In this document: positions 33,285 through 40,445 of the stretch, one piece after another
How the letters are laid out: each line of letters starts with the position of its first letter
Position numbering within the stretch: the first letter of the stretch is position 1
NCBI GenBank assembly: GCA_035512575.1
Contig: DATKDT010000084.1
Span: 1-64,000, forward strand
DNA: 64,000 nucleotides
DNA from: JALYRV01 sp035512575
GTDB lineage: Bacteria > Acidobacteriota > Vicinamibacteria > Vicinamibacterales > SCN-69-37
Reading direction: 5' to 3'
Position numbers and translations under genes: made by a program
Notes under the pieces: model-generated
What the model was told of the DNA's origin: nothing
Database searches by the model: none
The model's input: the letters and a program-made list of their open reading frames with translations, nothing else

Positions 33285-33336
33285 CCACGGAATGTGGTAT
33301 GAATTCCGCCGCAGCTCATATCGCGCGGTGGCGGCG

Positions 33337-33827
33337 GAAGTGAGCCGCCGCGGCATGACGCTCCGACGGGCTGGCGCATTGCCGCGCCGAGCCGCACGTT
33401 CATTCCGGAGCTGCGCAAACGCTGGCCCAATGTGACGGCCGTCGAGCTGTCCGATCGCACCACGCCATCGGAGATTGAGCTGGTGCGCGCGATGGCGCCG
33501 CGCTACGACGCCATCGTCGTCTCGGTGTTCGTGCGGACGGCGTCCTACAGCGGCCGCATGGATCTGGCGCCGCCGCTCATGCGCCTGCTCCAGGATGTCG
33601 CGCGCGTCACGGCCGCGTCGAAGCAGCCGTTCGTGACCACGTTCTTCGGCAATCCCTACGTCGCGACGTTCCTGCCGGAACTGCCGGCGATGCTCGTCAC
33701 GTACGACGTCTACGATCTCGCCGAGGCGTCGGCGGTGCGCGCGCTGGCGGGCGAGGCGCCGATTACCGGGAAGCTGCCGATCGATCTGCCGGGCATCGCG
33801 CCGGTCGGCACCGGCCTCGTCCGGTAG
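33337..33827 (+). pseudogene. GH3 C-terminal domain fragment (duplicate of 29355-29923)
   Basis: This segment is nearly identical to the 3' end of the GH3 gene, but about 80 bp are missing after the ATGACGCTC block, which shifts the frame. The remaining open frame (from 33432) gives 131 residues that differ from the intact GH3 C-terminus at about ten positions, counted by eye. The GH3 catalytic barrel is absent. It follows the deleted TRIC copy and completes a tandem duplication whose two halves decayed reciprocally. Confidence 0.88.
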
Positions 33828-33904
33828 GCCGGCTTTATCCTTTTCCGCCCGGCGCGTGTCTAATGTCGGTGCCGTTGCCAGCGGCCTGCGGGAAGGCCTC
33901 GCAG

Positions 33905-34147
33905 ATGAGCGCGTACCACCCCCCGCGAAGGTTGTCCTGGCGGGATCGCTTTCAGATTCGGGACGGCCTCGCCGGAGGAATGCTGCCCTGCGGCTGTGCG
34001 TTCGGCCGCTACCTCACCTATTCCGGCGCCGTGCTCACGGTCATCGACGATGCGTCGGGCTGCCGCGAGGGGCATCTCGCGGATCGCGTCCTGGAGGAAC
34101 CCACGGCGGACGCCACGGGAAACTTGGAACTGAGAACTGGGAACTGA
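33905..34147 (+). CDS. Small cysteine-containing hypothetical protein
   Basis: This ~80-residue protein (MSAYHPPRRLSWRDRFQI...) has a CxC in GMLPCGCAFGRYLTYSG, then VLTVIDDASGCREGHLADRVL with a third Cys and a His. That could form a metal or redox site. The ATG at 33905 has GGAAGG 8 bp upstream; an in-frame ATG at 33863 would add 14 residues. The last eight residues (NLELRTGN) and the stop codon are read from a heptamer repeat, so the original C-terminus may have been shorter or different. No family could be named. Confidence 0.5.
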   Translation: MSAYHPPRRLSWRDRFQIRDGLAGGMLPCGCAFGRYLTYSGAVLTVIDDASGCREGHLADRVLEEPTADATGNLELRTGN

Positions 34148-34162
34148 GAACTGGAACTGGAG
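34121..34162. repeat. Heptamer tandem repeat, unit AACTGRG
   Basis: Consecutive units AACTTGG, AACTGAG, AACTGGG, AACTGAG and AACTGGA are followed by a partial unit. The array supplies the last residues and the TGA (34145-34147) of the small Cys protein and ends ~64 bp before tRNA-Arg. Confidence 0.85.
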
Positions 34163-34225
34163 CCGGTGCCTCTGATAGGATCGGTTGTTCACGCACCCGC
34201 CCTGGCGCCTGCCCGGGCGGCCCTC

Positions 34226-34302
34226 GCGCCCTTAGCTCAGTTGGATAGAGCGTCTGGCTACGAACCAGGAGGTCGCACGTTCGAGTCGTGCAGGGCGCAC
34301 CA
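34226..34302 (+). tRNA. tRNA-Arg (ACG)
   Basis: This 77-nt cloverleaf has a fully paired acceptor GCGCCCT/AGGGCGC, the D-arm motif TTAGCTCAGTTGGA, anticodon ACG in CTACGAA (A34 would be edited to inosine), a perfect T-stem GCACG/CGTGC around TTCGAGT, and an encoded CCA. It is the intact partner of the copy at 32920-32996. The only canonical start codon of the downstream TRIC gene lies inside its T-stem. Confidence 0.97.
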
Positions 34303-34935
34303 TTTCTCTCCATCGCTGACATTCCGGTCCAGGCCTACTACTTCGAGCTGATCGGGACCGCGATTTTCGCCGTCACCGGCGTGCTGGTCGTCGCGCGCCG
34401 CGGACTCGACATGTTCGGCGCGCTCATGCTCGGCATCGTCACCGCGCTCGGCGGCGGCACGGTGCGCGATCTGATGATCCGCGCGCCGATCTTCTGGTTC
34501 GACGACTTCAACTACGTCTGGGCGGCGATGCTCGGCGCGCTGCTGGCGTTCTGGGTCGGACACTACCTGCGCAGCACCTATCGCGCGCTGCTGTACCTCG
34601 ATGCGCTCGGCGCGGCGCTGTTTGCGATTGCGGCGGCGAGCAAGGTGCTCGGCATGGGCTATGGCGGGCCGATTGCCGTGATGATGGGCATTCTCACGGG
34701 CATCGGGGGCGGCCTGATTCGCGACGTGCTCGCGGGGCGGCCGACGCTGCTGATGTCGCGCGACATCTACGCGACGCCGATTCTGCTCGGCTGCACGGTC
34801 TTCGTGCTGCTGCGCGGTATCACCGGCACGTTTGCCTATGCCGGGTTCGCCGGCGCGGCGGCGGCCTTCACGCTGCGCGCACTCGCCATTCGCTACCACC
34901 TGCAGATTCCCGCCTGGCTCACGCACCGCGCGTAG
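34288..34935 (+). CDS. TRIC-type (UPF0126/YadS) cation channel
   Basis: This 215-residue, seven-helix UPF0126 membrane protein of the prokaryotic TRIC family forms trimeric monovalent cation channels. Both inverted repeats carry the motif GG..RD: ALGGGTVRDLMI near residue 52 and GIGGGLIRDVLAGR near 143. The only ATG, GTG or TTG before the first helix is the GTG at 34288. It lies in the 3' half of tRNA-Arg, so the first ~5 codons overlap the tRNA. Otherwise a non-standard start between the tRNA end and about 34345 is needed. A truncated copy is at 32997-33284. Confidence 0.85.
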   Translation: MQGAPFLSIADIPVQAYYFELIGTAIFAVTGVLVVARRGLDMFGALMLGIVTALGGGTVRDLMIRAPIFWFDDFNYVWAAMLGALLAFWVGHYLRSTYRALLYLDALGAALFAIAAASKVLGMGYGGPIAVMMGILTGIGGGLIRDVLAGRPTLLMSRDIYATPILLGCTVFVLLRGITGTFAYAGFAGAAAAFTLRALAIRYHLQIPAWLTHRA

Positions 34936-34985
34936 CCCCGGAAATGTGAGATGAATTCCGCCCCAGCATGAACCCGGAGGGCAGG

Positions 34986-35726
34986 ATGCGTGCGATCGCG
35001 AACTCGTATGTCCGGCGTGCGTGCGCGGTGGTGATGGTGGTCATCGCGACGGCAATCGGAGCCGGATGTGACGAGGGCGACGATTTACTGGTGCCTGTTG
35101 CGGAGGGAACGCTCGGCGGGGTGGTGACCATCGACGGCGCGGGAGCGCCGGGTGTGACGGTGACGGTGTCGGACGGGCGCACTGCGACAACCGGCGCCAC
35201 CGGCGCCTTTCTCTTCGCGCGCGTACAGGTAGGCGCCTACACCGTCTCGATCAGCGGGTTCCCTTCGGATGTGTCATTCCCGGCGACGACGCAGGCGGCC
35301 GTCGTGGCGAGCGCCGGCCAGGTGGTCGCGGTGAACTTCGCCGGATCACGGATCTCCGTCCCGGGAAGTACGACACATAACGGCACGTTGTCGTTTGCGG
35401 GCGGCGACGCGTCGCACAATTCGCACGTCTTCAATGCGCCACAGCCCAAGAGCGCATCTCTGACACGTCATTCCACGGGCGCGACCGGGATTCGGCTGAC
35501 GCCGCTCAGTGGCTTTTCGCCGTCGACGCTGCCGGAGCTGACGGGCACCGTGAGCGGGACCGCCGTCAGCCTCAGCGGGTCCGGCACGATCGCGGGCGTC
35601 AACGGCGTCTCGGTGACCGCCACCGGCACGCTGGTGAACGGCCGGCTCGATATCACGATTACCGTCGGCGCTGATGGAAAGCTCCCCGGCGGACAACCGA
35701 TTCAGTACCGGTACGTCGACAACTGA
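34986..35726 (+). CDS. Lipoprotein with carboxypeptidase-regulatory-like domain
   Basis: This 246-residue predicted lipoprotein has a signal with lipobox IGAGC, so the mature protein starts at that Cys (residue ~28). An acidic linker follows, then a beta-sandwich GGVVTIDGAGAPGVTVTVSDGRTATTGATGAFLFARVQVGAYTVSISG (about 44-95) of the carboxypeptidase-regulatory type. The rest is Ser/Thr/Gly-rich beta sequence with no named family. The ATG at 34986 has GGAGG 5 bp upstream, preferred over the ATG at 34968. It is probably a surface or periplasmic lipoprotein; role unknown. Confidence 0.75.
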   Translation: MRAIANSYVRRACAVVMVVIATAIGAGCDEGDDLLVPVAEGTLGGVVTIDGAGAPGVTVTVSDGRTATTGATGAFLFARVQVGAYTVSISGFPSDVSFPATTQAAVVASAGQVVAVNFAGSRISVPGSTTHNGTLSFAGGDASHNSHVFNAPQPKSASLTRHSTGATGIRLTPLSGFSPSTLPELTGTVSGTAVSLSGSGTIAGVNGVSVTATGTLVNGRLDITITVGADGKLPGGQPIQYRYVDN

Positions 35727-35741
35727 CGGCCGCCGGTGTGA

Positions 35742-36446
35742 TCAGCGAAGCTGTTTCAATTCTTCCAGTATCGCGGGCAGCTCCCTGAGGTGCGGGATCT
35801 CGTGATAGCGCGCGTTGGCGAGATCCTCTGGCGCGACGCGCTCGTGCACCCATTCCACGTGATAGGGGACGAGCACGGCGTGCGCGCCGGCGTCGAGCGC
35901 GGGCAGGACGTCGGACTTGAGCGAGTTGCCGACCATCACGAAACGCTCGGGCGCGACGGCGTAGCGCGTCATCACGCGCTCGTAGGCGCGGCGGTTCTTC
36001 TCCGAGACGATCTCGATCCCCTGGAAGTGCTGCCCGAGGCCGGAGCGCGCGAGCTTGGTTTCCTGATCGAGCAGATCGCCTTTGGTCACGAGGATGAGCG
36101 GCACGCGCTCGGCGAGCGCCTGCACGGCCTCGTCGACGCCCTCGAGCAGCTCGATGGGAGAAGCGAGCATCGCGCGGCCCCAGTCGATGATGGTGCGCAC
36201 GTCGGCGCTTTCGAGCCGGCCCCCGGTGAGTTCGATCGAGGTCTCGATCATCGACAGCACGAAGCCTTTGACGCCGTACCCGAAGTGCTCGAGGTTGCGG
36301 CGCTCGGTTTCATAGAGCCGTGCCGCCAGGTCGGGCTCGAGCCCGTACTTGCCGAGCAGCGCGCCGAGCCGGTCGCGCGTGGTCGTGAAGTTCGGCTCGT
36401 TGTGCCAGAGTGTGTCGTCGGCGTCGAGCGCCACGAGGTCGATCAT
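35742..36446 (-). CDS. HAD-family hydrolase
   Basis: This 234-residue HAD phosphatase has motif I DADDTLW (D8 and D10), motif II LVTKGD near residue 121, a lysine in the SEKNRRAYERV segment and motif IV VGNSLKSDVLPALDAG near 170. A helical C1 cap sits between residues 20 and 95. The NSLKSD motif occurs in YjjG-like and related phosphatases, but the substrate cannot be deduced. It is convergent with the lipoprotein gene and divergent from the OmpA gene. A GC palindrome lies 9 bp upstream of its start. Confidence 0.88.
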   Translation of the reverse strand: MIDLVALDADDTLWHNEPNFTTTRDRLGALLGKYGLEPDLAARLYETERRNLEHFGYGVKGFVLSMIETSIELTGGRLESADVRTIIDWGRAMLASPIELLEGVDEAVQALAERVPLILVTKGDLLDQETKLARSGLGQHFQGIEIVSEKNRRAYERVMTRYAVAPERFVMVGNSLKSDVLPALDAGAHAVLVPYHVEWVHERVAPEDLANARYHEIPHLRELPAILEELKQLR

Positions 36447-36455
36447 GGAGGGTAG

Positions 36456-36475
36456 CGCAGGCCGTCAGGCCTGCG
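36456..36475. repeat. 8-bp-stem palindrome preceded by GTAG
   Basis: CGCAGGCC pairs exactly with GGCCTGCG around a GTCA loop and is preceded by GGTAG. The element at 4190-4213 read on the minus strand has the same layout, GTAG then a GC palindrome. It lies in the 145-bp gap between the divergent HAD and OmpA genes, and no other gene is seen in that gap. Confidence 0.5.
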
Positions 36476-36591
36476 GACAACAGCATAGCCCGTCATGGTC
36501 TTGCAGGCACGCCTGAGCTGGACTGGCGCGTATGGCGGCGCGTAGAATTTCCCGGCCCCAGGAAACCGAGCACGATACAAGGAGCCCCCCC

Positions 36592-37800
36592 ATGACTGCC
36601 GTCCGCCTGTCCGCAGGAGCGCTGCTGCTGGCGTTTGCTGTTGCCCCTGCCGCCGATGCCCAGACACTGGGCGGTTTCATCAAGGACCGCGCGAAGGATC
36701 GACTGAAGCAGAAGATCGCTGAATGCATCGCCACGGACCTGTCGTGCATCCGCAAGGCGAAGGAAGCGGGACAGGAAGTCAAGATCAAGGACGCCCCGCC
36801 CGAGGCCTCCGCTGCCGGCGCCGGCGCATCCGGCGCCGCCACGATGAAGCCGGGCGAGGGGGCATGGGTCAATTACGACTTCAAGCCGGGCGATCAGCCC
36901 CTCTTCGTCGAGGATTTCAGGGCGGAGGACGTCGGCAACTTTCCGCGCCGGCTCGAGTTCATCGACGGCAACATGGAAGTGGCCGAATGGAACGGCGGGC
37001 GCTACCTTCGGGTCAGCACCTGGCCCGGGAAGTTCGCCATCGTCCTGCCTGACGTGCTGCCGGAGCGGTTCACGCTCGAGTTCGACATCACCCCCGGCTA
37101 CAGCTCGAACTGGACCGTGCTGCGCTTTGCCGACTACGGCAGCGTGCCGCACGACATCCGGTTCCGGACGCACGACGGCGGCAAAGGGAACGCGGGCATC
37201 TTCGGCGACGGTATGCGGGCCAACGGCATGACGCCCGAGCAGGTCGGCACGCTCCCGCACCGCGCCCGGATCATGGCCGACGGCCGGTACGTGAAGGTCT
37301 ACATCAACGAGACGCGAGTCGCCAACGTGCCCAACGCCGACATCGGCCGCTCGAACACGATCAGCTTCGAGGTGCCGGGGCACAACAGCGCGCCCGTGAT
37401 GATCGCCAACATCAGCCTCATGGCCGGCGGCAGGAAGCTGTACGACGCGCTGACGGAATCGGGCCGCGTGGCCACGCAGGGGATTTACTTCGACACCGGC
37501 TCGGATCGGCTTCGTCCCGAGTCGACGCCGACGCTCAAGGAGATCGGCGCGATGCTGAACGAACACGCCGATCTGGCGCTGACGATCGAGGGTCACACCG
37601 ACAACGTCGGCAACGCCGAGGCCAATCGCGAGCTCGCCGAGCGTCGGGCCGCCGCGGTCAAGGCGTTCCTGGTGAGCACCTACAGCGTGGATGAGGGACG
37701 CCTCCAAGCGGTCGGGGTCGGCGATGCGAAGCCGGCGGCGCCGAACACAACGCCCGAGGGACGGCAGCAGAACCGCCGCGTCGAGCTCGTCAGGCGCTGA
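36592..37800 (+). CDS. OmpA-family outer-membrane or periplasmic protein
   Basis: This 402-residue exported protein has a signal peptide (residues 1-22), a basic helical stretch (about 25-60), a beta-rich central domain (about 85-290) and a C-terminal OmpA peptidoglycan-binding domain. The last has YFDTGSDRLRPESTPTLKEIGAML near 305 and the signature IEGHTDNVGNAEANRELAERRAAAVKAFLV near 335, with the Asp and Arg that bind diaminopimelate. It tethers the outer membrane to the wall. The ATG has an AAGGAG site 7 bp upstream. The central domain is jelly-roll-like, perhaps carbohydrate binding, which is inference. Confidence 0.9.
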   Translation: MTAVRLSAGALLLAFAVAPAADAQTLGGFIKDRAKDRLKQKIAECIATDLSCIRKAKEAGQEVKIKDAPPEASAAGAGASGAATMKPGEGAWVNYDFKPGDQPLFVEDFRAEDVGNFPRRLEFIDGNMEVAEWNGGRYLRVSTWPGKFAIVLPDVLPERFTLEFDITPGYSSNWTVLRFADYGSVPHDIRFRTHDGGKGNAGIFGDGMRANGMTPEQVGTLPHRARIMADGRYVKVYINETRVANVPNADIGRSNTISFEVPGHNSAPVMIANISLMAGGRKLYDALTESGRVATQGIYFDTGSDRLRPESTPTLKEIGAMLNEHADLALTIEGHTDNVGNAEANRELAERRAAAVKAFLVSTYSVDEGRLQAVGVGDAKPAAPNTTPEGRQQNRRVELVRR

Positions 37801-37816
37801 GCGACGGCAGGCGCCG

Positions 37817-39277
37817 CTAGCGGAGGTGCAGGAACCTCTTCATCCGCGAGATGAAGGAAGCTTTCGCTTCGGCCTGCCGCGCCGCTCCCGCCGACGCTCG
37901 AAGCTGATCGAGCTGCTCGCGCCGGAGGGAAGCGGCCAGCGCGACCTGTTCGATGGCCGCCGGGTGTTCCTCCGCCAGCCGCCGGAACTGCTCGGCCGTC
38001 AGCTCGAGGACGACGGTCTCGCCGCGGGCGATGACCGTCGCCGAGCGCGGATCGCCGGTCAGCAGCGACATCTCTCCGAAGTACTCGCCCCTGTCGAGCG
38101 TCGCCACTTCGCTGCGTTCGGGCTCGACCACCACGCACATCCGTCCCGAGCACACGACGTACATCGAGTCGCCCGGCTCACCCTGACGGACGATGGCCTC
38201 GCCGTCGCCGTAGGTGCGCATGACGGTCGCTTCCGCGAGTCCGGCGCGCTGCTCGCCGGTCAGTGTCCCGAAGAGATCGACGGACGCCAGCACACGCTCC
38301 CGCTCCTGTTGCAGCGCCGTGCGATCGGGCCCGGGCAGCCCGCCCGAGTACTCGACCTGGATCGGATACGGGATCTCGATGCCACGGCGCGCGAAGGCGT
38401 AGTGAATGCCCATGCGCACCTGATCGCGCGCCTCCTCGTCCAGTTCGGAGTCGCTGATCCAGAAGCGGACCTGATAGTTCATGCTCCAGTCCGCGAAGCC
38501 GACCAGCAGCACGTCGGGGAACGGTGTGCTGAGCGCGAGCGGCGCCTGTGCCACCGCTTCGAGCATGGCCTTCTTCACGAGGGGCGGCGACGCCTGGTAG
38601 CTTACGCCCACCTCCAGATCCACGCGCGTGGCCACGGCCGGCTCCGAATAATTGAGGATCGCCTCCTTGCCGACGATGTTGTTGGGCACGATGATGAAAT
38701 TGCCCGCCTTGGTGCGAAGCTTCGTGGCGCGCCAGGTCACCTCCATGACGCGCCCTTCGAAATCGCCCACCTTGATCCAGTGCCCGAGCGTGAACGGACG
38801 CTCGCTTTGAATCGCCAGTCCCGCGAAGGCATTCCCGAGCGTGTCCTGCAGCGCGAAGCCCACCACGACGGCGCCGACGGCCGATGTGGTCAGCAGCTGT
38901 TCCTTGAAGACGAACGTCGCTACGATGAGCAGCAGCCCGATGACGATGGCGTCCTGCACGATGGCGGGGAAGCCCTCCCGCACGCGGTCGGTTCTGAGGG
39001 GATTGATCAGCGCGAGGACGATCAGGTTGATGATCGCGGCGGTCAGCGCCAGCCGTTCGAAGGCGCGTACCGGCGAGGCGAGATCCGAGGCGGCATCCGG
39101 CCCCGCGAGATCGGGCCGCACGGCAAAGACCACCTGCACGAGCACGTAGGCCACGAGCAGAACGATCGAAAGTTTGAGCTTCCGCCTGACGATACGGTTG
39201 AGGGTGAACGTCCAGACGAGGAGCGTCGCGGCAAGTGCCGCGACGCCCATCAGGAGGTGCGCAGGATAGTGAGGCAT
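37817..39277 (-). CDS. MscS-type mechanosensitive channel with C-terminal cNMP-binding domain
   Basis: This 486-residue inner-membrane channel has four or five N-terminal helices, then the MscS pore helix VGAVVVGFALQDTLGNAFAGLAIQ (near residue 135) and the MscS beta domain FTLGHWIKVGDFEGRVMEVTWRATKLRT...VPNN. The C-terminal ~130 residues form a CRP-type cyclic-nucleotide-binding domain with phosphate cassette YFGEMSLLTGDPRSATV, whose Glu and Arg are both present. Such fusions are known as bCNG channels, opened by cAMP or cGMP rather than mainly by tension. It lies 28 bp downstream of the M48 gene on the same strand, with a cyclase gene two genes upstream. Confidence 0.93.
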   Translation of the reverse strand: MPHYPAHLLMGVAALAATLLVWTFTLNRIVRRKLKLSIVLLVAYVLVQVVFAVRPDLAGPDAASDLASPVRAFERLALTAAIINLIVLALINPLRTDRVREGFPAIVQDAIVIGLLLIVATFVFKEQLLTTSAVGAVVVGFALQDTLGNAFAGLAIQSERPFTLGHWIKVGDFEGRVMEVTWRATKLRTKAGNFIIVPNNIVGKEAILNYSEPAVATRVDLEVGVSYQASPPLVKKAMLEAVAQAPLALSTPFPDVLLVGFADWSMNYQVRFWISDSELDEEARDQVRMGIHYAFARRGIEIPYPIQVEYSGGLPGPDRTALQQERERVLASVDLFGTLTGEQRAGLAEATVMRTYGDGEAIVRQGEPGDSMYVVCSGRMCVVVEPERSEVATLDRGEYFGEMSLLTGDPRSATVIARGETVVLELTAEQFRRLAEEHPAAIEQVALAASLRREQLDQLRASAGAARQAEAKASFISRMKRFLHLR

Positions 39278-39305
39278 GCTCGAGGCCCGACCGGAGGTCA
39301 GGCCG

Positions 39306-40445
39306 TCAGGCGATGCCCTTCTTGAACTCGGCGATCTCGGCCGCCGTGATGGTGACGCGCACGGGCGTCTTGTTGCTGCCGCCGGGCGCGTTGGTGTCGG
39401 GCACGCCCATGCGGCCGCCGGCCGACGCGCTCGCCTGCGTTGACTCCGCCTGCTTGCCGCCCGTCAGCGAGCTGGCGATCTTGCCGATGCCGAAGCCACG
39501 TTTTTTCGGTGGCTCTTCTTTCTTGGGTTCTTCCTTTGCCGGCTCGGCCGGCTTCGAGCTGCCGCCGCCGGCCACGCCGCGCGTGCCTTCCTCGACCGGC
39601 GTGATGGCGCTGGCCGGTTTGGCGTCGAACGTGATGATGCTGGCATACCGCGTCTGACCGGTGGCCGTCGACGTCAGCTTGTCGTTCCTGATCGTCGACG
39701 CCAGCGTGTTCAGCCGATCCTTCATCATCGGGTGCGAGGCGAAGAGCCCGTTCGGCTCCTTCGCGCTCTTGTTGCGCTCGGAGAGCTGCGTCAGGAATTC
39801 GGCGAGGCCCTGAGGCGAGTAGCCCACCTGGTGGGCGAGGCTCACGCCCACCTTGTCCGATTCCGTTTCGTCGCCGCGATCGAACTTGTTCTCGAAAATC
39901 ATGTCGTAGCTGGCGTCGCTCAGCCTGTTGAGCACCGCGCCGCTCAGCCCGCCGCGCGCCGATGCGGCCGCGTCGGTGCCGGCGTCGACGATCTTCGCGT
40001 TCCTGATCGCGTTTATTGTGTGCTTCTTGGTGATGTGCGTAATCTCGTGGCCGAGCACGCCCGCCAGCTGCGCTTCGGTCTTGAACAGGCCGAGCGCGCC
40101 TTTCGTGATGTAGATCAGGCCGCCCGGCGCCGCGTACGCATTGACGCCTTCGGTGTCGAGCACCACGAACTTCCAGTCGAGATTCGGCCGCGAGCTGGCC
40201 TGCGCCAGCACCGTGCCGACCAGCGTCACGTACTTCGCGACCGCGGCATCCTGATAGACGCCGAAGCGGTCGACCAGTTTCGCGCCCACCGACTCGCCGA
40301 TTGCGCGTTCGGCCTCGTCGTTGATGTTCAGATCGGCGACCTTCTTGGCCGTTTCCGCGCCGCGTCTGAGTCTGTCGAGCTGCGCCTCCGCGCTCGTGGC
40401 GGCCGCGAGCAGCAGGAGGCCGGCCGTCAACACTGTGTATGTCAT
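39306..40445 (-). CDS. M48-family periplasmic metalloprotease
   Basis: This 379-residue exported zinc protease has a signal peptide (residues 1-21) and HEITH at 133-137, with the third ligand Glu in the DETESDKVG segment near residue 195. It resembles BepA/LoiP-type proteases that maintain outer-membrane proteins. The C-terminal ~110 residues are a Lys/Pro/Glu-rich linker (EPAKEEPKKEEPPKKR) and a tail with no known domain. It starts inside the stop of the cyclase gene (4-bp overlap), so cyclase and protease are coupled. Confidence 0.92.
   Translation of the reverse strand: MTYTVLTAGLLLLAAATSAEAQLDRLRRGAETAKKVADLNINDEAERAIGESVGAKLVDRFGVYQDAAVAKYVTLVGTVLAQASSRPNLDWKFVVLDTEGVNAYAAPGGLIYITKGALGLFKTEAQLAGVLGHEITHITKKHTINAIRNAKIVDAGTDAAASARGGLSGAVLNRLSDASYDMIFENKFDRGDETESDKVGVSLAHQVGYSPQGLAEFLTQLSERNKSAKEPNGLFASHPMMKDRLNTLASTIRNDKLTSTATGQTRYASIITFDAKPASAITPVEEGTRGVAGGGSSKPAEPAKEEPKKEEPPKKRGFGIGKIASSLTGGKQAESTQASASAGGRMGVPDTNAPGGSNKTPVRVTITAAEIAEFKKGIA

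Noticed and set aside
325..34162. CRISPR arrays as an explanation for the short repeats
   Set aside because: Units are 7 bp with no spacers, and no cas genes are present.
37691..39325. A 544-codon plus-strand frame opposite the MscS-cNMP gene
   Set aside because: It has low-complexity charged sequence with no motifs and is the reverse of a well-supported channel.
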